This document shows, one piece after another, positions 17,192 through 26,221 of a stretch of DNA of 64,000 nucleotides. The DNA comes from JAGWAJ01 sp026707615. GTDB lineage: Bacteria > Acidobacteriota > Vicinamibacteria > Vicinamibacterales > UBA8438. The position numbers were made by a program, and so were the translations under genes. Position 1 is the stretch's first letter. The number at the start of each line of letters is the position of its first letter. Location: the NCBI GenBank assembly GCA_965207595.1, contig CBDBMW010000009.1, positions 248,001 to 312,000 of the forward strand, read 5' to 3'. The notes beneath the pieces were generated by a model. It was not told where the DNA came from and did not search any database. It was given only the letters and a program-made list of their open reading frames with translations.

Positions 17192-17947
17192 TCAGTCGAG
17201 CGTGAAGCTCGCCGCCGCGGTGCCGCCGGCCGTGACCGTCACCTGGCGCGTCACGCTGTCGTAGCGCTCGTGCCAGACGGTCAGGTCGTAGGTCCCGGGC
17301 GGGATGCCGGTCAGCTCGTAGCGGCCGCCCGCCCCGGTCACCGTTCCGACGTCGTCCGTGACGTAGATCCAGCCCCGCATCCAGCCGTGGGAGTCGCACT
17401 CGACGCGCACCGGCCCGGGGCGCCGCAGGGGGCGCTCGATCTCCAGGCCGGGGAACGGGATGGCGATGTTGAAGAGCGTGCGATGCCGGTCGTCGTAGGC
17501 GTGCGTCGTGTGGAGCACGTCGTCCGCGCTGCGGACCTTGAGGACGGACCGCGTGGGCGCCACCTGGACGCGCGGCACGAAGTGGCAGCCGGCGTTGTCG
17601 ATGACCGGCTCGGGACGCGCGTCGCCCCACGGCACCCCCGCGACGAGGATCACCGCGTTGGCGAGGCCGCCCGACCCGTCGACGACGACCGCCCGGTCCT
17701 CGACCTCGTCGCCACAGACCTGCTGATCCGCCGTCACCTCGACCATGCGCGGCTCCGGGGCGTTCGTCACGGTCACCCGGCCGGCGATCGTCCCGGTCTC
17801 CTGGCCGCCGCCCCGTTCCGCGGTCGGTCCCGGCGCCGCGGCGAGAACACCGGCGATGAGCGCCGGCAGAATCGCGCCGACCGTCGTTCGACGGACTGCG
17901 TTGCCTGGACAAACCTCCCGCCAACGAATCCGACCGAGGCTCTGCAT
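17192..17947 (-). CDS. Periplasmic carboxypeptidase-regulatory-like/cupredoxin-like protein
   Basis: From ATG 17947 the product is 251 residues with a late hydrophobic export segment (about residues 22-40, TTVGAILPALIAGVLAAAPG). The mature protein opens with ETGTIAGRVTVTNAPEPRMVEVTADQQVCG and ends with GRYELTGIPPGTYDLTVWHERYDSVTRQVTV, a carboxypeptidase regulatory-like (transthyretin-type) beta-sandwich. The middle holds GCHFVPRVQV and VECDSHGWMRGWIYV; this Cys/His spacing is seen in cupredoxin-like proteins often labelled methylamine utilization proteins, so a metal site is possible. An upstream ATG at 18001 would add 18 residues. In Acidobacteriota such proteins often sit near cytochromes, but here there is no redox neighbour. 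Confidence 0.78.
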   Translation of the reverse strand: MQSLGRIRWREVCPGNAVRRTTVGAILPALIAGVLAAAPGPTAERGGGQETGTIAGRVTVTNAPEPRMVEVTADQQVCGDEVEDRAVVVDGSGGLANAVILVAGVPWGDARPEPVIDNAGCHFVPRVQVAPTRSVLKVRSADDVLHTTHAYDDRHRTLFNIAIPFPGLEIERPLRRPGPVRVECDSHGWMRGWIYVTDDVGTVTGAGGRYELTGIPPGTYDLTVWHERYDSVTRQVTVTAGGTAAASFTLD

Positions 17948-18001
17948 GGCGATCAAGCTCCGCAAACGTGAAAGCCGTGTCTGCGCGGGCGCCATGGCCA
18001 C

Positions 18002-18218
18002 CGCTACTCCGCGACCCCTCGAAGTCTAGGACACCCGGTCACCTTCTGTCGACGGCTCCTGCCGGTCTGACGGGAGCCTGCCGGGGCGGCCGAGGGCGCG
18101 GAGCGACAGCCCGCGTCGGGGGGAAGCCCGTCGGGCGGCTCCCAGACAATCGAGACGCCGATGTCCGGCCGGTCTCGCATCAGCCCGCCTCGTCACGACG
18201 CGCCGTTCGGCACATTCT
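18002..18218. other. Divergent intergenic region without a recognised gene
   Basis: This stretch lies between the cupredoxin-like gene (reading left) and the AlbA_2 regulator (reading right). With 17948-18001 it makes a gap of about 313 nt before the regulator start at 18261. I see no ORF with convincing composition and no RNA gene. It is GC-rich until about 18215, where an AT-rich patch begins that is annotated separately. Confidence 0.5.
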
Positions 18219-18259
18219 AATGAATACGGGTTCATTTTTGAAATACAGTAATATTCATT
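18219..18259 (+). promoter_or_regulatory. AT-rich inverted repeat at the start of the AlbA_2 regulator gene
   Basis: In a region of roughly 70% GC this patch is mostly A/T. It is bounded by a perfect 8-bp inverted repeat, AATGAATA (18219-18226) and TATTCATT (18252-18259), with further TGAA/TTCA half-sites inside (18221-18224, 18231-18234, 18239-18242). The right arm ends one base before the GTG start of the regulator, and TAATAT at 18249-18254 could be a -10 box. No ribosome-binding site is visible, so the transcript may be leaderless. Autoregulation by the downstream winged-helix protein is the simplest reading. Confidence 0.55.
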
Positions 18260-18260
18260 C

Positions 18261-20000
18261 GTGCGCCTCCCTCCAGCACAGGTCCGGTCGCTCCTCCGCC
18301 GTCTCGACGGTGAACCGGCCGACGCTATCGAGTCGGACGTCCTGGAGTGCAAGCCCTGGGATCCAAGCCCGCGCCGCCTCAAGGAGCAGCTCGCGGTTAT
18401 CGCGGAATCTGTCGTCTGTCTGGCGAACGCACGCGGCGGCACCATCGTCCTGGGCGTCCGGGACCGAGCCCGGAGCCGAGCCGACGCCATCGCGGGCGTG
18501 GGCGACCTGGACCCGGAAACGGTCCGGCGAGCAGTCTTCGACAGAACCGAACCGCACCTGACGGTGGACATCGAACGACTGCTCGAGCCGGAGGGACGAC
18601 TGCTGCTCGTGCGGGTGCCGCGCGGCGTCGTGCCGCACACGACCAGCGACGGCCTCGCGAAGGTCCGCATCGGCAAGGAATGCCGGCCGTTGACCGGAGC
18701 GATGCTCACCCAGCTCGTAATCGAACGCCGCGCATTCGACCCTACCGCCCAGGTGGTGGCGGACGCGACGGTGCGCGACCTGCACCCCGAGCAGGTCAGG
18801 AACCTGCAGCGACGGGTGGCCAGCGACGGAGGGAACGCGGAACTTGGCCGTCTCCCGCCCAACGAGTTCCTGGGCAACCTGGGTCTGGTGCAGGACGGCG
18901 CGGTGACCCTCGCGGCCCTGCTTCTGGCCGGCCACCCCACTGCCCTCGCCCGCTGGGTACCGCAGCACGAGATCGTCTTCATCCGCTACACGACGGCAAC
19001 GAGGTACGACGTCCGTCACGATTTGAAGGGTCCGATCCCGGCCGCCCTCGATCTGCTGCAGCAACGGCTCGATGCGCATCTCAGGCTCGCATTGATCGCG
19101 AGCGGCGGGTTCGGCGAGATCACGGTTCCGGACCTCACCTGGTGGACCGCGCGGGAGGCGGTGCTGAACGGTGTGGTCCACCGCGACTACTTCCTGAGCC
19201 AAGCCGTCCATGTCGAGTTGCGTCCCGGGCGAATCGACGTCTCGAGCCCGGGCGGCTTCGTCGGTGGCGTCGGACCCGAGAACATCCTCCGCCATCCACC
19301 GGTTCGGCGGAACCCCCTGCTGGCCGACGCGCTGCAGGCAGCCGGTCTGGTGAATCGTGCCGGCATGGGCGTAGACCGCATCTACGAGGAACTGCTCCGG
19401 CTGGGGAAGCCGACGCCGGCGTACGAGGCGGACGTTGGCTACGTCCGGCTGACCCTCAGAACCCGCTCCCACGAGCCGTTCGCACGGTTCGTGGCCGATG
19501 AGACCCGGCAGGGGCGCCCCCTGGACCTCGACGACCTGATCGTGCTGCGCAGAGCGACCGACGGGGCACGTCTCGATCGCTGGTCGGCCGCCGGGGCGCT
19601 CCAGTCCGAGGACCAGACCGAGGCGGCACGCAGGCTCACTTCGCTGCGGGAGCGTGGGTACCTCGTGTCCCGCGGCCGCGGGAAGGGTACCCGTTATCGG
19701 CTGGCCCGAGGGCTCTCGGACCTGCTCCGTGCAGGTCTCGACACGGACGAGGGCCTGGATCTCGACGCGGACGAGGTGCGGATCCGAATTCAGTCGATCC
19801 TGGCGGAACGCGGCCGCCTGACCAACGCCGAGGTGCGCCGCGTGAGCGGCTACTCCCGAGCCGAGGTCGTCCGCCTGATGCGGTCCCTTCGGGATCTGGG
19901 CCTGGCGACGTTCGAAGGTCGCGGCCGCGGTGCGTACTATGCCCCCGGCCCGAAGCTCCACCGGGTCGGGCAACGTGGCAATCGGCACCGGCGTTCGTAG
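18261..20000 (+). CDS. AlbA_2 (Schlafen-type) putative transcriptional regulator with HATPase_c_4 domain
   Basis: The 579-residue protein starts with GTG 18261. Residues about 20-150 form the AlbA_2/DUF4 Schlafen-like domain: ESDVLECKPWD...LKEQLAVIAESVVCLANARGGTIVLGVRD, LLLVRVPRGVVPHTTSDGLAKVRIGKECRPL. Residues about 260-400 match the HATPase_c_4 region of the RecG-like regulator family: TAREAVLNGVVHRDYFLSQAVHVELRPGRIDVSSPGGF..GVGPENILRHPPVRRNPLLADALQAAGLVNRAGMGVDRIYEEL. The C-terminus (about 500-570) contains a winged helix (RGRLTNAEVRRVSGYSRAEVVRLMRSLRDLGLATFEGRGRGAYY). Such proteins are predicted regulators or nucleic-acid-acting proteins, often in conflict islands. The palindromic AT-rich sequence overlapping its start suggests self-control. 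Confidence 0.88.
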   Translation: MRLPPAQVRSLLRRLDGEPADAIESDVLECKPWDPSPRRLKEQLAVIAESVVCLANARGGTIVLGVRDRARSRADAIAGVGDLDPETVRRAVFDRTEPHLTVDIERLLEPEGRLLLVRVPRGVVPHTTSDGLAKVRIGKECRPLTGAMLTQLVIERRAFDPTAQVVADATVRDLHPEQVRNLQRRVASDGGNAELGRLPPNEFLGNLGLVQDGAVTLAALLLAGHPTALARWVPQHEIVFIRYTTATRYDVRHDLKGPIPAALDLLQQRLDAHLRLALIASGGFGEITVPDLTWWTAREAVLNGVVHRDYFLSQAVHVELRPGRIDVSSPGGFVGGVGPENILRHPPVRRNPLLADALQAAGLVNRAGMGVDRIYEELLRLGKPTPAYEADVGYVRLTLRTRSHEPFARFVADETRQGRPLDLDDLIVLRRATDGARLDRWSAAGALQSEDQTEAARRLTSLRERGYLVSRGRGKGTRYRLARGLSDLLRAGLDTDEGLDLDADEVRIRIQSILAERGRLTNAEVRRVSGYSRAEVVRLMRSLRDLGLATFEGRGRGAYYAPGPKLHRVGQRGNRHRRS

Positions 20001-20096
20001 CCCCGGAACAAGCACACAGCGGCTTGGGGCGGGCAGCTCACGGCTGCAGTGGCGCAGCGAGTCCTCGCCCGGTCCCGCCTGCGTATACTGCGCCCG

Positions 20097-20432
20097 ATGG
20101 ACCATCGGGCCTTTCTCGCTCACGTGCGCCGGACTCACTTCGCGCCGGGCGATCGAGAGACGGCGGTGGCGGACGCACTCCGGATCGCCCGCTTCCTCCG
20201 GCAGCGGGGAGCAAGCCGGGTAATCGGCATCGGCTCGGCATTCGTTCCCGTCCGGCGTTTCACGATGCGCTCGGACATCGACCTCGCCGTCGAGGGGTTA
20301 CCGCCGGAGCGCTTCTTCCGGACGTCCGCACAGGCCGCGGACATGACCGCGTTCGAGCTCGACCTGATCCCGGTGGAGTCCGCCACCGAGTACATCCGGC
20401 AGGCCGTGCGGGACGAAGGCGTCGAACTGTGA
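20097..20432 (+). CDS. MNT-type minimal nucleotidyltransferase (antitoxin of HEPN/MNT pair)
   Basis: The 111-residue protein carries the nucleotidyltransferase signature GSAFVPVRRFTMRSDIDLAVEG, with the Gly-Ser and Asp-x-Asp metal site, and a third acidic residue in FELDLIPVE. In place of the usual GSRARG the loop is longer. In the MntA/HepT (type VII) systems the nucleotidyltransferase adenylylates and silences the HEPN RNase. ATG 20097 is the natural start (DHRAFLAHVRRTHFAPG...). Its stop codon overlaps the GTG start of the next gene (GTGA at 20429-20432), so the two are translationally coupled, as expected for a toxin-antitoxin pair. Confidence 0.85.
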   Translation: MDHRAFLAHVRRTHFAPGDRETAVADALRIARFLRQRGASRVIGIGSAFVPVRRFTMRSDIDLAVEGLPPERFFRTSAQAADMTAFELDLIPVESATEYIRQAVRDEGVEL

Positions 20433-20908
20433 GGCTCGACGAGGCCTTCGCGCGCCGCCTCGCGGCCGAGATCGAGCATGAGCTCCAGGGCCTGGAGAAG
20501 CTACGGGACGAGCTCGCCGCCGCGCCCAGCGACGACGACACCTTCACGCTGCGCGCCCGCGGCTCGATGCTCCACGACTTCTATTGCGGTATCGAGCGCA
20601 TCCTGGTCCGCATCGCCGAAGAGCTGAACGGAGGGGTTCCCCAGGGCGAGCAGTGGCACCGACAGGTCGTCACGGACATGACGCTCGAGATCCCGGGCGT
20701 CCGACCCGCCGTGTTCGATGCCGCCCTCGCGGAGGAACTCCGGGACTTCCTTCGCTTTCGGCACGTGTTCCGCAACGTCTATGGTTCCCTGCTGCAGACG
20801 GAACGCATGCGCCCCCTCGAGGAGCGGCTACCGGCCGTCCTTGCCGCCTTCCGCACGCACGTGCGCGTGTTTCTCGGGTGGATGGTCGGCCCGCCGGGCC
20901 GGCGGTAG
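20429..20908 (+). CDS. HepT-like HEPN-domain toxin
   Basis: The 159-residue, mainly alpha-helical protein starts at GTG 20429 inside the stop of the nucleotidyltransferase gene. It contains LHDFYCGIERILVRIAEELNGGVPQGEQWHRQVV and the motif FRFRHVFRNVYGSLL. The Arg-His...Arg...Tyr cluster is the signature of the HepT-like group of HEPN ribonucleases, where these residues form the RNA-cutting site in a dimer. Together with the upstream nucleotidyltransferase it forms a HEPN/MNT toxin-antitoxin module. It converges with the ABC transporter gene, 49 nt away. Confidence 0.85.
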   Translation: MRLDEAFARRLAAEIEHELQGLEKLRDELAAAPSDDDTFTLRARGSMLHDFYCGIERILVRIAEELNGGVPQGEQWHRQVVTDMTLEIPGVRPAVFDAALAEELRDFLRFRHVFRNVYGSLLQTERMRPLEERLPAVLAAFRTHVRVFLGWMVGPPGRR

Positions 20909-20957
20909 TAGTAGCGTACTGTGGAATCCGTGATCGACGAGCGGCCGGCGGGCGGAC

Positions 20958-22799
<1,842 letters not shown>

Positions 22800-22817
22800 C
22801 GGTCGTAGACTTTCGCC

Positions 22818-24044
22818 ATGGCTTCACCCCAGCGGCGCATCGTGCATGTCGACATGGATGCCTTCTACGCGTCGGTCGAGCAGCGCGACGACCCCGAGCT
22901 GCGCGGCCGGCCGGTCGTGGTCGGCGGCCGACCCGACCAGCGCGGCGTCGTCGCTGCCGCCAGCTACGAGGCGCGCGCGTTCGGGGTTCGATCGGCGATG
23001 CCGATGGCCAACGCGGTGCGGCGGTGCCCCGAGCTGGTGATCGTGCGGCCGGACTTCACCAAGTACCAGGCCGTGTCGCGGCAGGTGTTCGCGCTGTTTC
23101 GGGCCGTGACGCCGGCGGTCGAGCCGCTCTCGCTCGATGAAGCTTACCTCGACGTCACCGAGAACGCGTGGGCCGAGCCGCTGGCCACGACCGTCGCCAA
23201 GCGCCTGAAGGAGCAGATCCGCGAGGAGACCGGCCTGACCGCCTCGGCCGGCGTCGCCCCGAACAAGTTCCTCGCCAAGATCGCCTCGGGCTGGCGGAAG
23301 CCGGACGGCCTGACCGTCGTCGCTCCCGAGCGCGTCGAGGCCTTTCTGCAGCAACTGCCCGTCAACGCGCTCCTCGGCGTCGGCCCCGTCACCGCCCGCA
23401 AGCTCCGCGCGCACGGCATCGTGGCCCTGGTCGACGTGCGCCGCTTCGACGTCGAGCGACTGACGAGCATCGTCGGGAGCCGGGCCGACTGGCTGCTGCG
23501 CCTGTCGCACGGCATCGACGACCGGCCGGTCCAGAGCACGCGCAAGGCCCGCTCGTCGAGCTCGGAACGGACCTACGCCGAGGACCTGACCGATCTCGAG
23601 GCCATTCGCAAGGAGATCGACGGCATGGCGCGCCGCACCGCGGCCGGGCTCGAGCGCCGGAAGATGACGGCCCGGACCGTCACCATCAAGGTGCGCTACG
23701 ACGACTTCACCACGATCACGCGCAGCGACACGCGCAGGCCCCCGACGGCGGACGCGGACGAGATCGCCCGGCGGGCGGTGGCGCTCCTCGAACGCACCGA
23801 CGCGGGAGCGCGGCCGGTCCGCCTGCTCGGGGCCGGCGTGCACAACTTCACGGCCGCCGCGGACGGGGCCCCGTCCTCCGAACCGGGCGCCGCCGCGGAG
23901 TCCGCCCGAACGCCCAGCGCGACCGCGAGGGCGCGCGAGCCGCTCGGGAACCCACCGGGCGATGCCGGGGAGGGCGGTCGCGCGGACTCCGCCCCTGACG
24001 CCGACTCCGACTCCGGCGCCGGCGCCGGCGCCGGGCGCGTATGA
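22818..24044 (+). CDS. dinB: DNA polymerase IV (Y-family translesion polymerase)
   Basis: The 408-residue protein opens with RRIVHVDMDAFYASVEQ (metal-binding Asp), has the steric gate region and LSLDEAYLDVTE with the catalytic Asp-Glu, the helix-hairpin-helix region (LPVNALLGVGPVTARKLRAHGI) and the little-finger domain (ARTVTIKVRYDDFTTITRSDTRRPPTADA). The final 60 or so residues are Ala/Gly/Ser-rich with no clear beta-clamp peptide, so either clamp binding is by a diverged motif or the tail is disordered. It performs error-prone bypass of damaged template. Its last codons overlap the rsgA start (ATGA). Confidence 0.95.
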   Translation: MASPQRRIVHVDMDAFYASVEQRDDPELRGRPVVVGGRPDQRGVVAAASYEARAFGVRSAMPMANAVRRCPELVIVRPDFTKYQAVSRQVFALFRAVTPAVEPLSLDEAYLDVTENAWAEPLATTVAKRLKEQIREETGLTASAGVAPNKFLAKIASGWRKPDGLTVVAPERVEAFLQQLPVNALLGVGPVTARKLRAHGIVALVDVRRFDVERLTSIVGSRADWLLRLSHGIDDRPVQSTRKARSSSSERTYAEDLTDLEAIRKEIDGMARRTAAGLERRKMTARTVTIKVRYDDFTTITRSDTRRPPTADADEIARRAVALLERTDAGARPVRLLGAGVHNFTAAADGAPSSEPGAAAESARTPSATARAREPLGNPPGDAGEGGRADSAPDADSDSGAGAGAGRV

Positions 24045-25186
24045 TCGTCGGCGCCCGCAGGGCAGGACGGACCGCGGAACATCGCACCATGGCAGAGCCG
24101 AAAGCGGGCGTCGTCGCCTTTCCGGACCTCGGCCAGCTCGGCTGGGACGACGACTTCGCGGGCGCGTTCGACGCGCTCGACGAGCCCGGTACCGTGCCCG
24201 CTCGGGTTTCGATCGCGCACAACCATCTGTACCGGATCTTCACGCCGGCGGGGGATCTGCTGGCCGAAGCGACCGGACGACTGCGCCACCGGGCGGCCGA
24301 ATCGGCCGCGCTGCCGGCCGTCGGCGACTGGGTGGCGGCCGAGGTGCGGGGCGCCGAGGCGAAGGCGAGCATCCGGGCCATCCTGCCGCGGCGGGGCTTC
24401 TTCGCCCGCAAGGCGGCGGGCGATCCGACGAAGCGGCAGGTGGTCGCGGCGAACGTCGACGTGGTCCTGCTCGTCAGCGGCCTCGACGGGAACTTCAACG
24501 TGCGCCGCATCGAGCGCTACCTCATGGCCGCCGCGGACGGCGGCGTCACGCCCGTCGTCGTCCTGAACAAGGCCGACCTCAGCGACGACCCGGCGGCGCG
24601 GGTCGCCGAGGTGCGGCACGTCGCCGGCGACGTGCCGATCCACGTCACGGACTGCACGGCGAACGCCGGCCTCGACGCGGTGGCGCAGTACCTCGGCGCG
24701 GGACGGACGCTGGCCCTCCTCGGCTCGTCCGGGGTCGGGAAGTCGACGATCATCAACCGCCTGCTGGGCAGCGACCGGCAACGGACCGAGAGCGTCCGGA
24801 TGGGCGACAGCCGGGGCCGACACACGACCGTCTACCGCGAGTTGATCGTCCGGCCGGGCGGAGGCCTCATCATCGACACCCCGGGCATGCGCGAACTGCA
24901 GAGCTGGGACGCCGACCGCGCGCTCGAGGAGAGGTTCGCCGACATCGAGGCGCTGGCCGAGGACTGTCGCTTCCGGGACTGCCGGCACCTCGCGGAGCCC
25001 CGGTGCGCCGTCCGGAAGGCAGTCGAAGAGGGACGCCTCGCGGCGTTCCGGCTGGAGCATTATCATCGCCTGCGGGCGGAGCGCGAGGCCCTCGAGCGCC
25101 GCCGGGACGAGCTGGCGCGGATCGAGGACAAGCGTCAGACGAAGACGATTCACCGCCTGATGCGGCGCTTTCCGCATCGTCGCTGA
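24041..25186 (+). CDS. rsgA: Ribosome small subunit-dependent GTPase A
   Basis: The protein shows the circularly permuted GTPase order G4 (LNKADLS), G1 (LLGSSGVGKSTIINRLLG), G3 (DTPGMREL), preceded by an OB-fold region (residues about 50-110) and followed by the zinc motif DCRFRDCRHLAEPRCAV (Cys-x5-Cys-x-His-x5-Cys). RsgA checks late 30S subunit maturation. The frame starts at ATG 24041, overlapping the dinB stop by four bases; the first 16 residues look non-conserved, and ATG 24089 (AEPKAGVVAFPDLGQLGW) is an alternative start giving 365 residues. Co-transcription with dinB is likely. Confidence 0.95.
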   Translation: MIVGARRAGRTAEHRTMAEPKAGVVAFPDLGQLGWDDDFAGAFDALDEPGTVPARVSIAHNHLYRIFTPAGDLLAEATGRLRHRAAESAALPAVGDWVAAEVRGAEAKASIRAILPRRGFFARKAAGDPTKRQVVAANVDVVLLVSGLDGNFNVRRIERYLMAAADGGVTPVVVLNKADLSDDPAARVAEVRHVAGDVPIHVTDCTANAGLDAVAQYLGAGRTLALLGSSGVGKSTIINRLLGSDRQRTESVRMGDSRGRHTTVYRELIVRPGGGLIIDTPGMRELQSWDADRALEERFADIEALAEDCRFRDCRHLAEPRCAVRKAVEEGRLAAFRLEHYHRLRAEREALERRRDELARIEDKRQTKTIHRLMRRFPHRR

Positions 25187-25207
25187 CGACACGAGGAGGA
25201 GAGCAGG

Positions 25208-26221
25208 ATGCGCAAGACGCGTCGGAACACCGTTCAAGAGATCATCGTCGCCGGCATCGTGGCCGGCATCGCCGCCGGCTTCGGGACGCCGGCGCCGGCG
25301 CTGGCCCAGCCGGGCTTCGAGCTGCCCGAGGGCGTCGAGCGCCGGGCCGTCGACATCTGGAGCGAGGGCACCCGGATGGCCGCCGACCTCTACTGGCCGC
25401 GCGAAGCGACGGGGGACGTCCCGGCCATCGTCATGAGCCACGGCTGGGGCGGCACGAAGGCCAGCCTGGTCCGCAACGCCGCGATCTTCGCGGCCGACGG
25501 CTTCGCCGTGCTCGCCTTCGACTATCGCGGCTGGGGCGAGAGCGACGGCAAGCTGGTGGTCGTCGGCGACATGCCCGAGCCCGGCGCGAACGGCGAGGTG
25601 CAGGTCCTCGCGCGCGAGATCCGGACCGTCGTCGACCCGATCGACCAGACGCTGGACATCCGCCGGGCCTTCGACTTCATCGAGGGCGAGGCGAGCGTCG
25701 ACACGAGCCGGCTCGGCTACTGGGGATCGAGCTACTCCGGCGCCCACGCCATCTGGGTGGCCGCCAACGAGCCGCGCGCGGCGTGCGCGGTGGGGCAGGT
25801 GGCGGCGGCCGACTCGCTCGACCTCGCGCAGACGTCGTGGAAGGGCACCGGGGTCGACATCGAGGCATATGCGCGCGAGCAGGCCATCCGCCGGGCGCGG
25901 GGCGAGATCGCGCCGCTGCCGCAGGGCACGGACAAGGCCCCCAACCTGAACGGCTGGGCGCACCTCGACAAGGTGATCGGCTATCGGCCGGTCGAGGACG
26001 CGTCGCGGATCACGATTCCGCTGCTCGTCGTCGACGCCGAGCACGAGGAGCTGTTCGACCGGCACCGGGCCGGCGAGCTCTCCGTCGAGCGGGCGAAGGC
26101 GAACGGGGCCCGGGCGGAGTACCGCGTCATTCCCGACATCTCGCACTACGACATCTACCGCGAGGCGTTCGACGAATCGGCCCGGATGGCGCTGGCCTGG
26201 TTCAACGACTGCCTGAAGTAG
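25208..26221 (+). CDS. Exported alpha/beta hydrolase (S15/dienelactone hydrolase-like)
   Basis: The 337-residue protein has a signal peptide (about residues 1-35, ending PAPALAQ). The alpha/beta hydrolase core shows MSHGWGGTKASLVRN (oxyanion strand), the nucleophile elbow YWGSSYSGAH, an acid in LLVVDAEHEELFD and the catalytic His in IPDISHYDIYRE. The substrate cannot be read from sequence; family members hydrolyse esters, peptides or lactones. A GAGGAGAGCAGG sequence directly precedes the ATG. The sulfatase-like gene begins at the base after its stop, so the two form an operon downstream of rsgA. Confidence 0.85.
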   Translation: MRKTRRNTVQEIIVAGIVAGIAAGFGTPAPALAQPGFELPEGVERRAVDIWSEGTRMAADLYWPREATGDVPAIVMSHGWGGTKASLVRNAAIFAADGFAVLAFDYRGWGESDGKLVVVGDMPEPGANGEVQVLAREIRTVVDPIDQTLDIRRAFDFIEGEASVDTSRLGYWGSSYSGAHAIWVAANEPRAACAVGQVAAADSLDLAQTSWKGTGVDIEAYAREQAIRRARGEIAPLPQGTDKAPNLNGWAHLDKVIGYRPVEDASRITIPLLVVDAEHEELFDRHRAGELSVERAKANGARAEYRVIPDISHYDIYREAFDESARMALAWFNDCLK

